A stretch of 64,000 nucleotides of DNA, from NCBI GenBank assembly GCA_026027325.1, contig JAMSLZ010000001.1, forward strand, positions 2,108,001 through 2,172,000, given 5' to 3'. Shown piece by piece: positions 24,441-38,752 of this stretch. The DNA comes from Actinomucor elegans (Eukaryota > Mucoromycota > Mucoromycetes > Mucorales > Mucoraceae). Every line of letters begins with the position of its first letter. Within the stretch, counting starts at the first letter, position 1. The translations under genes and the position numbers were made by a program. The notes beneath the pieces are model-generated. The model ran no database searches, had not been told where the DNA came from, and saw only the letters and a list, made by a program, of their open reading frames with translations.

Positions 24441-24820
24441 CTCATTTTGAACTTTGGATACTAAAAAAAAAAAAAAAAAAAAAATGACAATAGAAAGGGA
24501 CCGATCGGTAGATCAATAAAATCATTCAGACTAGGTTATATAATATGCATGGTATATGCCTATTAAAGCCTATTCAGAAAACCTCGACATGTCTCAATTG
24601 AATCTAGTTTAATACCGCTTTTAATGACTTATACATATTCAGGATGGGCCAATGCTCCTACCAAAATCATTATCTGAACAGGCTTTAATAGGCATATACC
24701 ATTTTAGTAACTGGTTATAGACATGCATATTATATAACCTAGTCTGAATGATTTTATAGATCTACCGACCGATCCCTTTCCAAAGTCCCATTTTTTTTAG
24801 TATCCAAAGTTCAAAATGAG
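24441..24820. mobile_element. MITE-like palindromic element with ~130-bp inverted arms
   Basis: The left arm begins CTCATTTTGAACTTTGGATA at 24441 and the right arm ends with its reverse complement at 24820. Further in, both arms share GATC(A/T)ATAAAATCATTCAG, the following CTAGGTTATATAATATGCAT, and GGTATATGCCTATTAAAGCC. The arms differ by a few substitutions, the length of an A run (24 versus 8) and a ~20-bp insertion in the right arm. About 100 bp of unrelated sequence separates them. There is no open reading frame. I saw no clear target-site duplication. The size, long terminal inverted repeats and lack of coding fit a non-autonomous DNA transposon. Confidence 0.75.
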
Positions 24821-25845
24821 TTTTTGATTTAGTTTCAATGCACTTGAGGTTTTAAGAGAAATTTTCCCTTTTATTTCATTTACAGCCTCCTTGTTTAATG
24901 AATTTTCTTTTCTCTTCACTTTATCAATTGTAGAACTTACTCTATTATACATGTACTAAATAACGTGGAATCAGATATATTCATTGGTTAGGTACTATCA
25001 TCACTGTTATAGGTACGGGAATGAAACACACATCCCCCCTCGAAATATTTTTCATTTGCTCCCCCTCAGCGGTAATTGAATACCTCTTGATATAGTTTGA
25101 ATATAATGTCATTGTTCACCATCAATAATGTCGATCTTATTCAAAGACTTATTTAGTAATTGACATATAACAGACTAAAAGTTTTATGAAGTTTTGAAAA
25201 TCATGCGTTTGAATTGCTTGTTGATATACATAATATATATGAAGATAAAAAAAAGTTGCTGTTGTACAGAATTCATATAGTAAAAAAAAGGAATCACGAC
25301 ATTAAGCATCTATTCCAATAATGAAATGTTCTATCAGGTATTTACCTTGATACGAATCAACAACTTGAGAGCTGTTATCAGATAAACTCAACTTTATAGT
25401 GTTTCATATGGAAGGTCATAAAGCAGAGCCAGATAGTTCCGGGAACTGACAAACACATTTGAAGGGGACCCCCTATTAACAGTTTGACATATTATATTTA
25501 GATACAAGCACTTTTTATTATGATTGGTTTGAATGATGAAAAAGGAGAACACCGTTATTATTATTATCATTATCATTATCGTCATTATTATTATTAGCAT
25601 CTAAGGGTATAATCTTTAGATTTAGTATTCGCCTAATGACGAATTGAGCGGTCTGATATAAGGGTCATATCTTACAGGCAACCCATTGTTCTATAATGAA
25701 ACCTTTTTTTTTTCAGAACGGGCAGATAGATCGGAGACGTAATTGAAAAAAGAGACTAGTGAGTGTGACTTATCGTACCGGATGTTGTGTATAAAGTGCG
25801 CGTTTCTCCTGCTTCATCTCCTTTCTCTTAAAAACATCTATAATA
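24821..25845. other. Intergenic region with aquaglyceroporin promoter
   Basis: No gene. TTATCAGATAA near 25376 is a GATA-factor-like site about 470 bp before the aquaglyceroporin. A simple ATT/ATC repeat lies at about 25555-25597. GTATAAAG near 25790 followed by a C/T-rich leader is a plausible core promoter. Confidence 0.45.
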
Positions 25846-27195
25846 ATGGCACCAGGATGGAAATCAAATACGTCAAGTAGCTTTGAAGACAGCTTTTTGG
25901 CCACCGAAAATGACCCTTTGATTTCACCTGAGCCACGTCAACAGTATAATTACGCATCTGGTTCATTATCGCCGCATCATAAGCATAGTAGTGGTAAGAA
26001 TCTATTATTAAGAATGATCATGGCACATTTCTTTAGAATACCTTTTTTTACGGTATTATGTTTGCTTCTTTATGAAATATCCCTTTTCTATTTGTATATA
26101 TATAAGCACTAGTCTCGTCAACTTGATAACACTCACTTTTTTCCTTTTATCAAATGTCTTCCCCTCGATCTTCTACCACTTCTGCTCCCACATTAACGCA
26201 TTGTCATGGCCATGATATAGAACGCAAAGCGCCTCAGTCACTAACACTTTGTAATGATTCTTCTACTATAGATGATCTGTCCACAGCTCGCAAAACTCGC
26301 TGTGAAACCATTGTATCACGACTTGCGCAATTTAAGAGAAGTGTAATGTACTAATAAATGAAATAAAAATTATTTATTCTAATATGGATGATGCCATTTA
26401 CAGAAAAGAGAATTTCTAGCCGAGTTTATTGGCACTATGATTCTCATCATCCTCACTTGTGGTATATCGGCTGAAGAAACATTACAAATTGGCCCTCATA
26501 AATCATGGCTAACATCCTCTCTTGGCTCGGGTCTTGCTGTCCTTGTAGCCGTCTGCGTAGCTGGACATGTATCTGTAAGTCTTAAATGTCATTTGAAGAT
26601 CATTCATCTTGAACTTTTTTTTTTTAAATAGGGTGCTCATATCAACCCTGCTGTCACCATCACATTTTGGGCATTCAGTGGATTTCCTGCACGTAAAGTC
26701 CCTTATTATATCGCCGCTCAATTCTTGGGTGCTTTTACTGGTGCAGGCCTATTGTATTGTATTATTGAGCCCGCCATCACCCAATTTGATCACGGTCAGC
26801 GTCAAATTTTGGGTGAACTCGGTACAGCAGGCATATTTGGCACCTATCCACCTCTCTATGTAGGCATCGCTTCAGCTGTCGCTTCCGAAATCATTGGAAC
26901 TGCGCTTTTACTGTTAGTTATTATGGTTTCAGGCCATCCTAACAATATTCCGTTCAGAACAGCTCAAGGTGTCATGATCGCAACTGGTGTCATGACAATC
27001 TGCTTGGGTTTAGGTTATACATCCGGGTTCTCTATCAACCCTGCGCGTGATCTGGGTCCTCGTTTGTTTACGGCTATTGCTGGTTGGGGATTTGAGGTGT
27101 TTACTGTTCATCATTACTATGCTTTGGTGCCTATGCTAGCACCTATTCTTGGAGGATTGATTGGTGGTTTCGTATATACTATCTTTATAGATTAG
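25846..27195 (+). CDS. Aquaglyceroporin (MIP family glycerol/water channel)
   Basis: The shared exons are 26221-26342 (C-terminal part of the first coding segment), 26404-26574 and 26632-27195. The first NPA box is in GHVSGAHINPAVT, with the exon junction just before it. The second is GFSINPARDLGPRL; the Asp after NPAR is the mark of glycerol facilitators rather than pure aquaporins. Six membrane helices are visible. Two starts are possible. Exon 25846-25993 spliced to 26221 by a 227-nt intron gives 334 aa, and the ATG at 26154 read straight through gives 307 aa. Both have promoter-like leaders. The channel would pass glycerol and small solutes across the plasma membrane. The long cytosolic N-terminus, rich in Ser/Thr, is typical of fungal members. 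Confidence 0.9.
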
Positions 27196-27379
27196 CTATC
27201 CTTCTTTTTTTTTCAAATACCCCCATTTTATTTTTTGTTCTTATTTAATAAACCTATTTATCCCATAGAATGCTTTGAATCGAGAAATACGGTAGGTTTG
27301 TCGGGAAAGCGGTCACGTTCTCTAATATTTTTTTCCTCTTGAAAGAATGTTTGAATGCTGTTTTCAGTTAAAGTACAAT

Positions 27380-29386
<2,007 letters not shown>

Positions 29387-32300
29387 AAGCAACAGACATA
29401 TATTGGTTTCCGATTGAATTATATTATTTCCGATTGAACGGGTTGCATAATCATTTTAACTAATGAAGGTAATAAAGTAACACATGCGTATGCATTATGT
29501 AACATTGGATCGAGATTGGCAATCTAGAGATGAATTGATAATACTTTATAAAATATATTTAATGTACTGTTGATTAATGACGATGAAGTACAACTATTGC
29601 TGTACTGCAACGCAGAAGTGACTCTATAGATGTGGTAGTTTGATTTGAGCGTAGACTTATTAGGCAGATGTGTTATCTAAACCAAACCGATCGGGAAAAC
29701 TGTAGATTGATTTTATCTACCAGAAATGTCTAATTTACAAAATACTTTTTTTTAAAAAAATTAGTTAAATGATGGCTCTAATATATATAGTTGTTTATTT
29801 TGAACATAGACGGCAAATCAATGCGATATTAAATCAGAAGGGGTCTGGAGATCTAACGATATTTTGGAATTGAATAGTTTACAATCTTAGGAGGCACACC
29901 TTTTCTAGAACAGACAATTTTTGATGTTATTTTATAATAGTAGAGTTTATTACTTAAAATTAGCACGTTAATATCTTTGATGTACGTACTGTTATCTTTC
30001 TTATACTCAATATGCTGTTTTCTTTGGAAGTATCATTTTCAAGATACCCTTGTAGACAACCAGATTATACTTGACCGAGGTGCCCAAAGCATTTATAGAA
30101 TATCCGTATATCGCTATCTCTAACCTATTAATTGGCTTTTTTCCAAGGCAAGTCACTGCATCTGCACACTTGGTTTCTATATATTCTTTCACAGGTTTAT
30201 TTTGATAATAAATCTTTATTTATAGCAAAAAATAGAGCACGAAGATGTTGTTTCAAAGAGTGACTTTTAATAATAATATAGGTTTAGTGTATCTAGGATT
30301 GTATTAAAGTATTCAGACATTTTTTGTTATATAATTTTTCAGTTATGATTGCACTTCTAAAAAATTTAGAAACCATATTTTATTAAAATAACAACTGTCA
30401 ATGCGTCAAAATCTTACAGGAACTTTATTAACTGATCTTTTATGTATGAAATGAAATTTTAGGCTAAGAAAAAAAAAATTAGGTAAGCCTCAAGGTACTT
30501 TTGACAATGTTGAAAGCACTTTAAGGACGTATTGTACTATGCGCGCGATTCCCTTTGGGTTTCAAATATGTATCAATGCCTTTTTTTCTTTATGAATGCT
30601 AATATAGTACTAGTTCTCTTTTTATCGTATTCTTCCAATTATATGCCAGTACCTTTTCCGCTGTGTGTATAAAAGCACGCATAACCCGAGTTAACGAATT
30701 TAAATAGGGTATGACAACCAGAAGAGGTGTTGCCCAATTAGCAGATAATTATTGAGGTATACTAGGCCTCATATATATATTAGTTCTATGATGCTACTGA
30801 TCATTAATGGTGACAGAAAATATGTTTATGTTCTTACAACTCCTCATAGGGCATATACTAGCGACAAATAGATGATAAATACTATAAGCCGATATAAATG
30901 ATGAACTAATTACGTTTACACTCGCAGTAGACTTCAGTTTAATGTTGTATTTCACTAATAATTTATGTTCACAATGAGTTACTGAGCCTACTAAAACATT
31001 GTTTTTACTCAAATGCTTCTACTGAACTAAGCTATATCTATTAAGAAACAATATATATTGCTAGGCAATGAAATGTCTGAAACATTTAATAAATTGAAAA
31101 TATGAAATTCTGCACTGAAGCTGTACTAGATATACAGTGAACTTATTCGAGCATGACGCCACTGCCCGGAATTAAACCTCTCTTATCACATAGCATATTT
31201 AATTTAGAGATAATTACTGACAAATAATCTTATTGATTGTGCTTCTGTTTAAAAAAAGTTTTTAATAGATGCAGCAGCTCATTTTGTGTATGGACAACTT
31301 ATTAAATATGATATTTGGCCGAAATCAGCGGAGAGGTCTAAAGATCTATCATAGATCTAGATTAAATGAAATGCGTCGTATTTCTCCAGCTATACTTCAA
31401 TAACACTATCGAATATAGTATACAATTATGACACATACTGCAATCTGAGAATCCCATATATATCTTCGTTACATCTATAATAGATTAAAAGCCATACACA
31501 AGATAGTTTTATTTCATGGGTTCCATATTTGAAACCTTTGGTTACTATTACCGCTCAAAGAGTCTTGTAGAATAACAATAACTCGAAAGAAGCTATTATA
31601 AATGTATATACGCAATTTATCCTTGATAAGCTGTTGAATTAACTATGAATATAAAATAAAGAAAAAGTCTTAACTTTACCATGAAGTACCCTATCATATT
31701 ATAATAAAGGAGGACCACATTCTATATTAAAAATTTTATCTATAAATCCCACAAAATGTAGAGAATTTAATATTAATTGCTAAAATATAATATTTTCACT
31801 TTATTTTGCCTGTATAAATATCCCAATAAATCCATTAATTCATTCTTTACGTTTGTTACTAATCAGATATGACATTGTGATCAAGATGGGTAAAGAGATC
31901 TTAAAATTTAGTATAGATCTAAACTAAAGAAAATGTATAGAATTCATTGCTTAATCGCTAAAATATAATATACTTACTGCTTTTTGGCTATATAAAGATC
32001 TAAGTAGATCCATTGGTTTATTCTGAACAGGTGCTACTAATCAGATGCAACATTTAACCATCAACAATAAATATATCCAAGCCAACGGTTGCTGCAAACT
32101 AATAAATCTTGATATATAAATATCGTGCGCAAATTAGATATGTACTTGGGCACTTTATAAAAGTTGTAGAAAAATGCATTCTATCTCTAATAATGTGAAC
32201 TTTACGTAATTACAAAAAAAAAGTCAACGCAACACAGTAACGTAAAAACTTGGAAAAATTTGAGTTATTTTATACATAGTTATCTTGATTTACGATAAAG

Positions 32301-33635
32301 AAAGTAAATCCACTAAAGCAAGCTCTTTTAGTTTTATATTGGTCCCAAGCCACAAAGCAATATCCCGGATAACTATTGAAATAGACATGAATTTGTCATT
32401 TTAGCAAGCTTTGCTCATAATACCATGGATGGACTGTTTAATACCCGAAATCCAATGAAATTGATGTACCTGTTTCAGGTTTCATTATGTCTAGCATTTG
32501 CCTATGTTGATATAGAGTTATGAATGTTAACTTGCTAGAAAAAGCAAGCTTTGTTTTACAACTTGCCTGAAAATCTTTTTTTTTTCTTTGTATTGCTATT
32601 ATAAATACGAATTAAAGTATTCCATCTAGCATGGCTTGGCAAAAGAAAAAAAATTCATGGACCGTTAGCTTTTAGTTAATCAGACTCTGAGATTTCCCCA
32701 ATTAGCCCAAGTAACAGCACCCACGAAACCTTTTGCAAATCAAGTAATTTTGGTTCAATAAAGACTTTAACGTAATAATCTTATGACTGTAGTGTAGCGA
32801 TTATATGTAAGCAACATGCTTTTTTATTATCGTTAATATACTACATATTTAATATTACAATATGTGTTACTATTATCAATCTAAATAAGAATAAAAATAA
32901 TATCAGACGGTTCTCAATAATATGGTAACCGTAGAATACAATAGCATATGTAACCCTTTTTTAAAGCATATGCCACAGATAATTTTGTAATAAGGACCCG
33001 AGAACTTGATGCATGTACGTGACATTACCCGAATAGTATATTTAATAAGCTTATGAGATCCTCAGGTTTATCTTACTTGATATTCCATGGAACAATGACA
33101 CTTACTTGTAGCACCAAGTCTAGATGGTCTTTTAGCGTAATAGCGGTAAACCAAAAGTAAAGGGTTTTTTACTATCAGATGGTAATCGCTACAGCGGATC
33201 AACCCACAAATGTCAAATATCCTAAACAAACGAAAAACGATCTGATTACTGAAGTGCACAATTCAAGAAATCAACCGAAAAAGGAAGATTGAATTTAGTT
33301 TGGCGATAGATGTAACGTTGTACGTATCCTTAATACATGTCATATCACGGTTTGATGGCTTTAAATATCACTGCAGGAAAATTTAATAACCGACAAAAGA
33401 ATATCTTGCAGATCGAAAAAACAAGCAATAAAAATCATGGCATGTCTTGTCTTCATTCTTTTATATGGCGCGCTTTTTTTTATTTGATAATGCTTTACTT
33501 ATATTATAATTAGAGAGGCCATAATATAGCAAAGATGAAGGTTTTACCTTCTCGTATCGCTTTGTAATTTCAAATCCAACAAGATAGATGGATCCTTTTG
33601 GTTCCGAATAAACACGTATCACATAACCAATAAGC
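29387..33635. other. Long gene-free AT-rich region
   Basis: More than 4 kb with no supported gene. Short open frames on the minus strand (around 30007, 30794 and 33068) have no coding character. Degenerate copies of the dispersed repeat lie near 29505, 29815, 31305, 31866 and 32040, mostly in minus orientation. Confidence 0.55.
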
Positions 33636-34287
33636 ATCTGATAAAATGCAAGCGCCGAGTTAATCTTTTTCATACTTAATTTAATCGTAAGAGCGATCTT
33701 TATTTATATATATATATATATATTATATGTATATATTACCATTCAAACCGGGAAACCAAGTAGTTGAGTGCATGCTAAATGAAAAAAAAAATCACGTCTT
33801 TTATCTGTGAGCATTAAGAAGATCACGCTTTAGTATACCATTGGTGTTACAAAAGCGTTCATCATTAATGTATTTCTTCTTTATTCATCTATAAAGTACT
33901 AAAAGCGGGGAAATAAGAACGAACGGGGCCAGATGGCGATTGTTCAAAAGCCATTGACTTTTAATTGCAAGTTATGATCTGATAATTCCCGTGATACACA
34001 TATTAATATTGAATAATATGGACATATGAGTAAAATGACGAGGCTTACCAATACCTTTTTTTTTTTTTTTTTTTTTTTTTTACCTAAGGCTTCCATGGTG
34101 CTTATATCATTATATTCCCATTCAGTATATGTATCACTTATCCCCATTCTACGCGGAGAAGATAACGTTTTAAAATGAAAATACCGGGTCCTACATAAAC
34201 AACTTGGTGCAACTCACTTAGCTTGCTCTTGAGAAAACTGGTTCACCCCCAGTGAAACAATCTGATAAAATGACTAAAATCAGATAA
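33636..34287 (+). promoter_or_regulatory. Cluster of four iron-type GATA sites upstream of the ferric reductase
   Basis: ATCTGATAA occurs at 33636-33644, 33977-33985 and 34260-34268, and ATCAGATAA at 34279-34287, all on the + strand. All four match ATCWGATAA, the known site of fungal iron-sensing GATA repressors (Fep1/SreA/Urbs1 type). The last two are 10 bp apart and about 125-150 bp before the ferric reductase start codon. A TATA box, TATATAAA, is at 34359-34366. Regulation by iron is inferred from the site and the gene together. Confidence 0.6.
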
Positions 34288-34411
34288 TTGATCTTCGCCT
34301 GATGTCTCATTGGCCAAGAATATATTTCTGTTTATGGTGGATTTTGAAAATTTTTCATTATATAAAGACCATAGGGCGGCTGTACTTCTTCTTCATTAAC
34401 TAATACAAGAA

Positions 34412-36322
34412 ATGGTCTACTCAATCAGAACAACCTCTAACTTCTTTGTTTGCGGTATATCTTTCGCTTTCTTTTGGTGGGGCATATTTGCCATCTATTG
34501 TATTGGATACCAATTGAACCGAATTCGAGTGTATCGTATCAGAAAGAGTAGAATTGCTGGAAAGGAAGACAATGTGGTCACTGACCTGCCTGGAGCAAAA
34601 CTATTCCACCGTTTGGACACTGTCATTCGTATCCCCTTCTGTACTGAAATGATTCCAGTGAAGCATGTCCTTGGTATCTTTATTTTCACTCTTGTGAACC
34701 TCATCTTTATGTTCTTCTCTCCTTTTGAAATGGTTGAAGGTTCTGGTTATCGTTTACCTACCATTGGTACATTTGATCGCCGTGCTGCTTTCGTCGGTAT
34801 GGTCAATTGGGGCTTCGTCTTCTTCCTAGCTCAAAGAAACTCAATCTTGCCTGCCATGTCTGGATTGACTTTTGAAGAACTTATTCCTTTCCATCGTATC
34901 ATTGCTCGTATTGGTATGGCTGAGTTCATGCCACATTTTGTATGGCGTATGTAAGTAGTCAGATCACTCAAGCCCAATGAAAGTTTTACTAACAACTCTA
35001 TAGCTGGCAAGGCTATGCTAAACATAACATTGTCAAGGATGCTCTCTTTAGAAATGAAGAACAAACCACTGGTACAGTTTCTATGTTAGGTTTCCTCTTG
35101 CTCTTCGCTACTTCTCTTGAATATATTCGTCGTAATCACTTTGAAGTCTTTTATTACACCCATATTATTGGTATGCTTGTTGGTATCATCTTTGCCTGTT
35201 GGCACGAAAAGACTTGTTTCGCTTTCTTTATTCCTGCCATCATCCTTTGGTTTGCCGATCGTGTTATTCGTACATACAAGTCTTGGATTGTAAAATCCAC
35301 TTCTGTTCGTGTAGATGAAGTTGCCCCCTCTTCTGCTACTCAAGAAGGTATTGTTCGTATCTTGTTTGAAAACCCTCTTCTCCGCAAATTCCAACCTGGT
35401 CAATATGTCTTTGTTTCTATGGCCACTCAGGGCCGTAAACTCTGGGGTTACGCTAACTGGCATCCTTTTACTATTTCCGAAGTCTTCCGTGTCAATACAA
35501 GTGCTGATAGTGGTATTGAAGAGCGCATTGTAGAAAAAACTGAGAATGGTGAAAAAGTCGATAATAAGAACAAGCCCTCCAGTCTTTCTGATATCGAGTC
35601 TGTGTCTGATACCTCTAGTCTTCGTCGTCGCGCCAACATTTTGCCACTGGGTCAAGAAACCAAGACTGTAGCTTCTTTCCATATTAAAGCACTTGGTAAC
35701 AAGACACGTCAACTCCTGAAGGCTGCTGCTGCTAATGAACAATTGGGCATTCATATTGATGGCCCTTATGGCCCTCACCTCCATTATCAAGATTATCAAG
35801 TAGTTGCTCTTTTCGGTGCTGGTATTGGTATCACTCCTGCCATGGCTATGATCAAAGATATTGTTGAAAAGAGATCAAATGGTGTTCGTACTGTTGCTGT
35901 CGATCATATTTACTTGACTTGGGCTATCCGTTCTGTTGGTATGTTGAATAATGAATGATCTTTTTTTAATATATTACTTATTTATTTTTTTTTATTATAT
36001 AGAGGAAATTCATCCTTTCATGGATATGTTTATCTACTGGACTGAGAAAGCTAGATCTGCTGTTCAACCTATCACCTTATCTCTCACTGTCTTTGTCACC
36101 AGAATGAAGGAAGGTCCCGATGTTTTTGATGGTCTCGAAGGCTGCAAGCTCATCTTCGGTGAACGTCCAGATATCAAGGTTGAAATGGATAAAATCGAAA
36201 CAGTCAACGCAAACCGTAGAGTCTGGGCTCATGCTTGTGGTGGTGACTTATTCACTCGTACTGTCATTAACGAAGCTGCCCGTCACAGGTTTGCTTGCCA
36301 TAACGAAACCTTCGAGTTCTAG
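34412..36322 (+). CDS. Ferric reductase (FRE/NOX superfamily flavocytochrome)
   Basis: Exons 34412-34950, 35004-35938 and 36003-36322 give 597 aa. The membrane part has the two bis-histidine pairs that hold two haems: PFHRIIARIGMAEFMPHF (about residues 161 and 175) and YTHIIGMLVGIIFACWH (about 232 and 246). The cytosolic part has the FAD motif HPFTISE, a Ser-rich charged insertion, the NADPH motif GAGIGITPAMAM and the typical C-terminus HNETFEF. Electrons pass from NADPH through FAD and haems to extracellular Fe(III) or Cu(II). The protein is shorter than many FREs (about 700 aa), having fewer N-terminal helices, but no key motif is missing. At the first donor GTAAGT (34951) was chosen over GTATGT (34947) because only it keeps frame. 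Four iron-type GATA sites lie upstream. Confidence 0.93.
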
Positions 36323-38752
36323 GTCACCCTGGTCCCAAAATTTTCTTTGTATGTATTATACAATTGTATATCTACCCAACACTATCAATTCTTGTACTAT
36401 AAACCATTAGACATTCCCCCACCCTACTTTTATCATAATTCACTTCCTATATTAACTCCCCACCTCTTAATTTTTTTATTGAAATACTTCTATACATTCA
36501 GTGCTTTAATGTTGGATGTTATTCACTATATACATATTATTATTCCTATTACATACTATTCTACTTTGTTTTACTATAAAAAGTTCTTAATCTAAAAGCG
36601 GCATTTTAAATAATCGTGGGACGATGTACAAGAGGTAATTCAAACCGCAGAAGGTATAATATACCGGGAATGTCTAAACTAAGTGGCTAAATCTATCACA
36701 AGCGCCGGGTAAATGGATCTCTCCGTAACTCTGGAGCCAATGAGTGATTTGTGCCATCAATCAGCATCCTTCATTAAAGTTTAGATGACTATATACTTTA
36801 AGCGATGATATGTCTTAAGATGCTGTTCAAAGTAAATACATTTTTCATAACACAAGAGGACCCTTGTCTATAACCGTCATCTGCTCTCTCTTTAGATTGC
36901 AAGTGAATCAAAAATCAGTTCATTTTTTTATATCTTGGATTAAAAGAAAGAAGATATACTAGCGCGTGTATATGCTTTGTAAATACTAAATGGTGTATTG
37001 ATCTGAGTTCTTGCACAAGTGCTCTTTTCGTCGTTTTCTTTAGACAAAGCCGGCAAGTGGGACAAGATAGGTTGTCAAAACAATGATTCACTTGAAACAC
37101 TAGTTGCATACTAAGATATGCAGGACGTACTAGTATGCAGGTATCAGATTTGTATCCTCTAGTGTAATACCAATGTTCTATATGCAAGTGATTCTTTTTA
37201 AAAGCTCCTTGCGCGTGTACACTCTAACGATGCATTCTAATTATGGGTTCAGCTGCTGCTGATATCTAATCTATCAACGTAGAGGATTTATACAATGGTA
37301 CTTGTTTCCGTGAAAGTTATTGTATCTATCCAGATAATTTTTAACTATTTTGTAATACCCATCATAAAAGCATTTCTACGATATCACTATATCGAGAGTA
37401 TGCGAATTTTTAAATTAGAAAACACAGAAAGCCAGATAGTATGGTTAATGACGGTTATGTATTAGAAAATAAAACAAGACATATTATCTATTGATGTTAA
37501 TTTGACGTCTTAGCAGATACAGCATGTCAGTATAAGCTTATAGCATTCATCAAATATGATATTGAACCGAGATTCGCCGAAAGATCTATTATTCATTAGT
37601 GCATCATACTCGGCTTTCTAAGTTGTGATTTCCTAGAAATCTTTGGTAGGTATACTTAAAAATTGAAACTGTCTCGTAATAAACAGTAGATATAGAATCA
37701 TGTTTTGCATGAAATTAAATTTTCTTTCCAATAGTATAGATTGTATGTAAAAATTGAATACAGCCATTTTCAACAGATAGAACTTTTTAACTCCTTTTTC
37801 TTCAACGAAATAAATTTAAAGCCACATTTATTGAGAGGGTTTCATTCTATTATACACAGTCTTCGAGAATAACGTTTGTATCACACTTTGCTATTAATCC
37901 ATCTACAGTTTTATGTCAAGTGTACAATGTTGTATTTTCATTGTAAATCCCGTTGTCTAATCAAACTTTTGTCTCAGTCAATACAATTATAGACTTTTTT
38001 TTGTTGCGTCCATTTCGCACTTTAAAATTGGTCTTCTCGTTGTAGAAGCTGATGAACGCAGACCATTGCTTTATGATTCTAATAAAAGTGATTCAAAGTT
38101 AAATTATTCTCTGCATGATATAAGTTACGCAAAATAATAATAATATTCCACCATTACAGATTTTTTATTTCCCATATTTTTTCCTGGCTTTGACATACAG
38201 TTCTAACCATTTTTGTATCTAAAAGAACACAAGATGTTATAAGTGCTCCCAGAGAGTTAGATACGATTGAAGTGTTGGTCCGGCGGTCCGGCTTTTCATA
38301 TCCCTCTAACCAATATCTGAAAGAATGATATCAAGCTCCTACATTACGTTGAACCAAGAAACTCCAGTATATTGTCAGCGATAATCCCTACGTTTTGTTT
38401 TGGCATAAAGCCACTATTAATATAACATTTCCCTTTCATTTCCTAAATAATATCCAACAAGTGCGGCTACAACTAATAAAAATAAAAAACTGCATTACAT
38501 CGACGTTAAAACACTATCAAGTTGCTATATACTCCAAAACTAATTTATACTTTTATAACTAGTACATACTGTATATATTAAACGAACACGATTCTTTTCA
38601 CCAAGAAATACGCGGTACATAAAGTTAAAAGTTTGACTGGATTGACTGGAACTTTTCTGTAAAACTATTTGGACATTTATATAATTAAAAACGGTCAACC
38701 TCAGACGCCTGATCTAGCTATCCTGATTTCAAATCTCATCTATCAATATTAG
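36323..38752. other. Intergenic region, no gene seen
   Basis: About 2.4 kb, AT-rich. A minus-strand dispersed-repeat copy lies at about 37550-37605. Small open frames at 36347 and 36915 lack coding character. Sequence just before 38753 shows no strong TATA box. Confidence 0.5.

Noticed and set aside
25394..25600. 68-codon minus-strand frame rich in Ile/Met
   Set aside because: Arises from a simple ATT/ATC repeat.
33702..33725. AT dinucleotide run (also 41352-41380 and 57240-57262) and long A/T homopolymers (16890, 24462, 34057, 58679)
   Set aside because: Ordinary microsatellites and homopolymers of an AT-rich fungal genome; not CRISPR, origin or telomere signals.
35086..35799. 237-codon minus-strand open frame
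   Set aside because: Antisense shadow of the ferric reductase, whose motifs and introns are clear.
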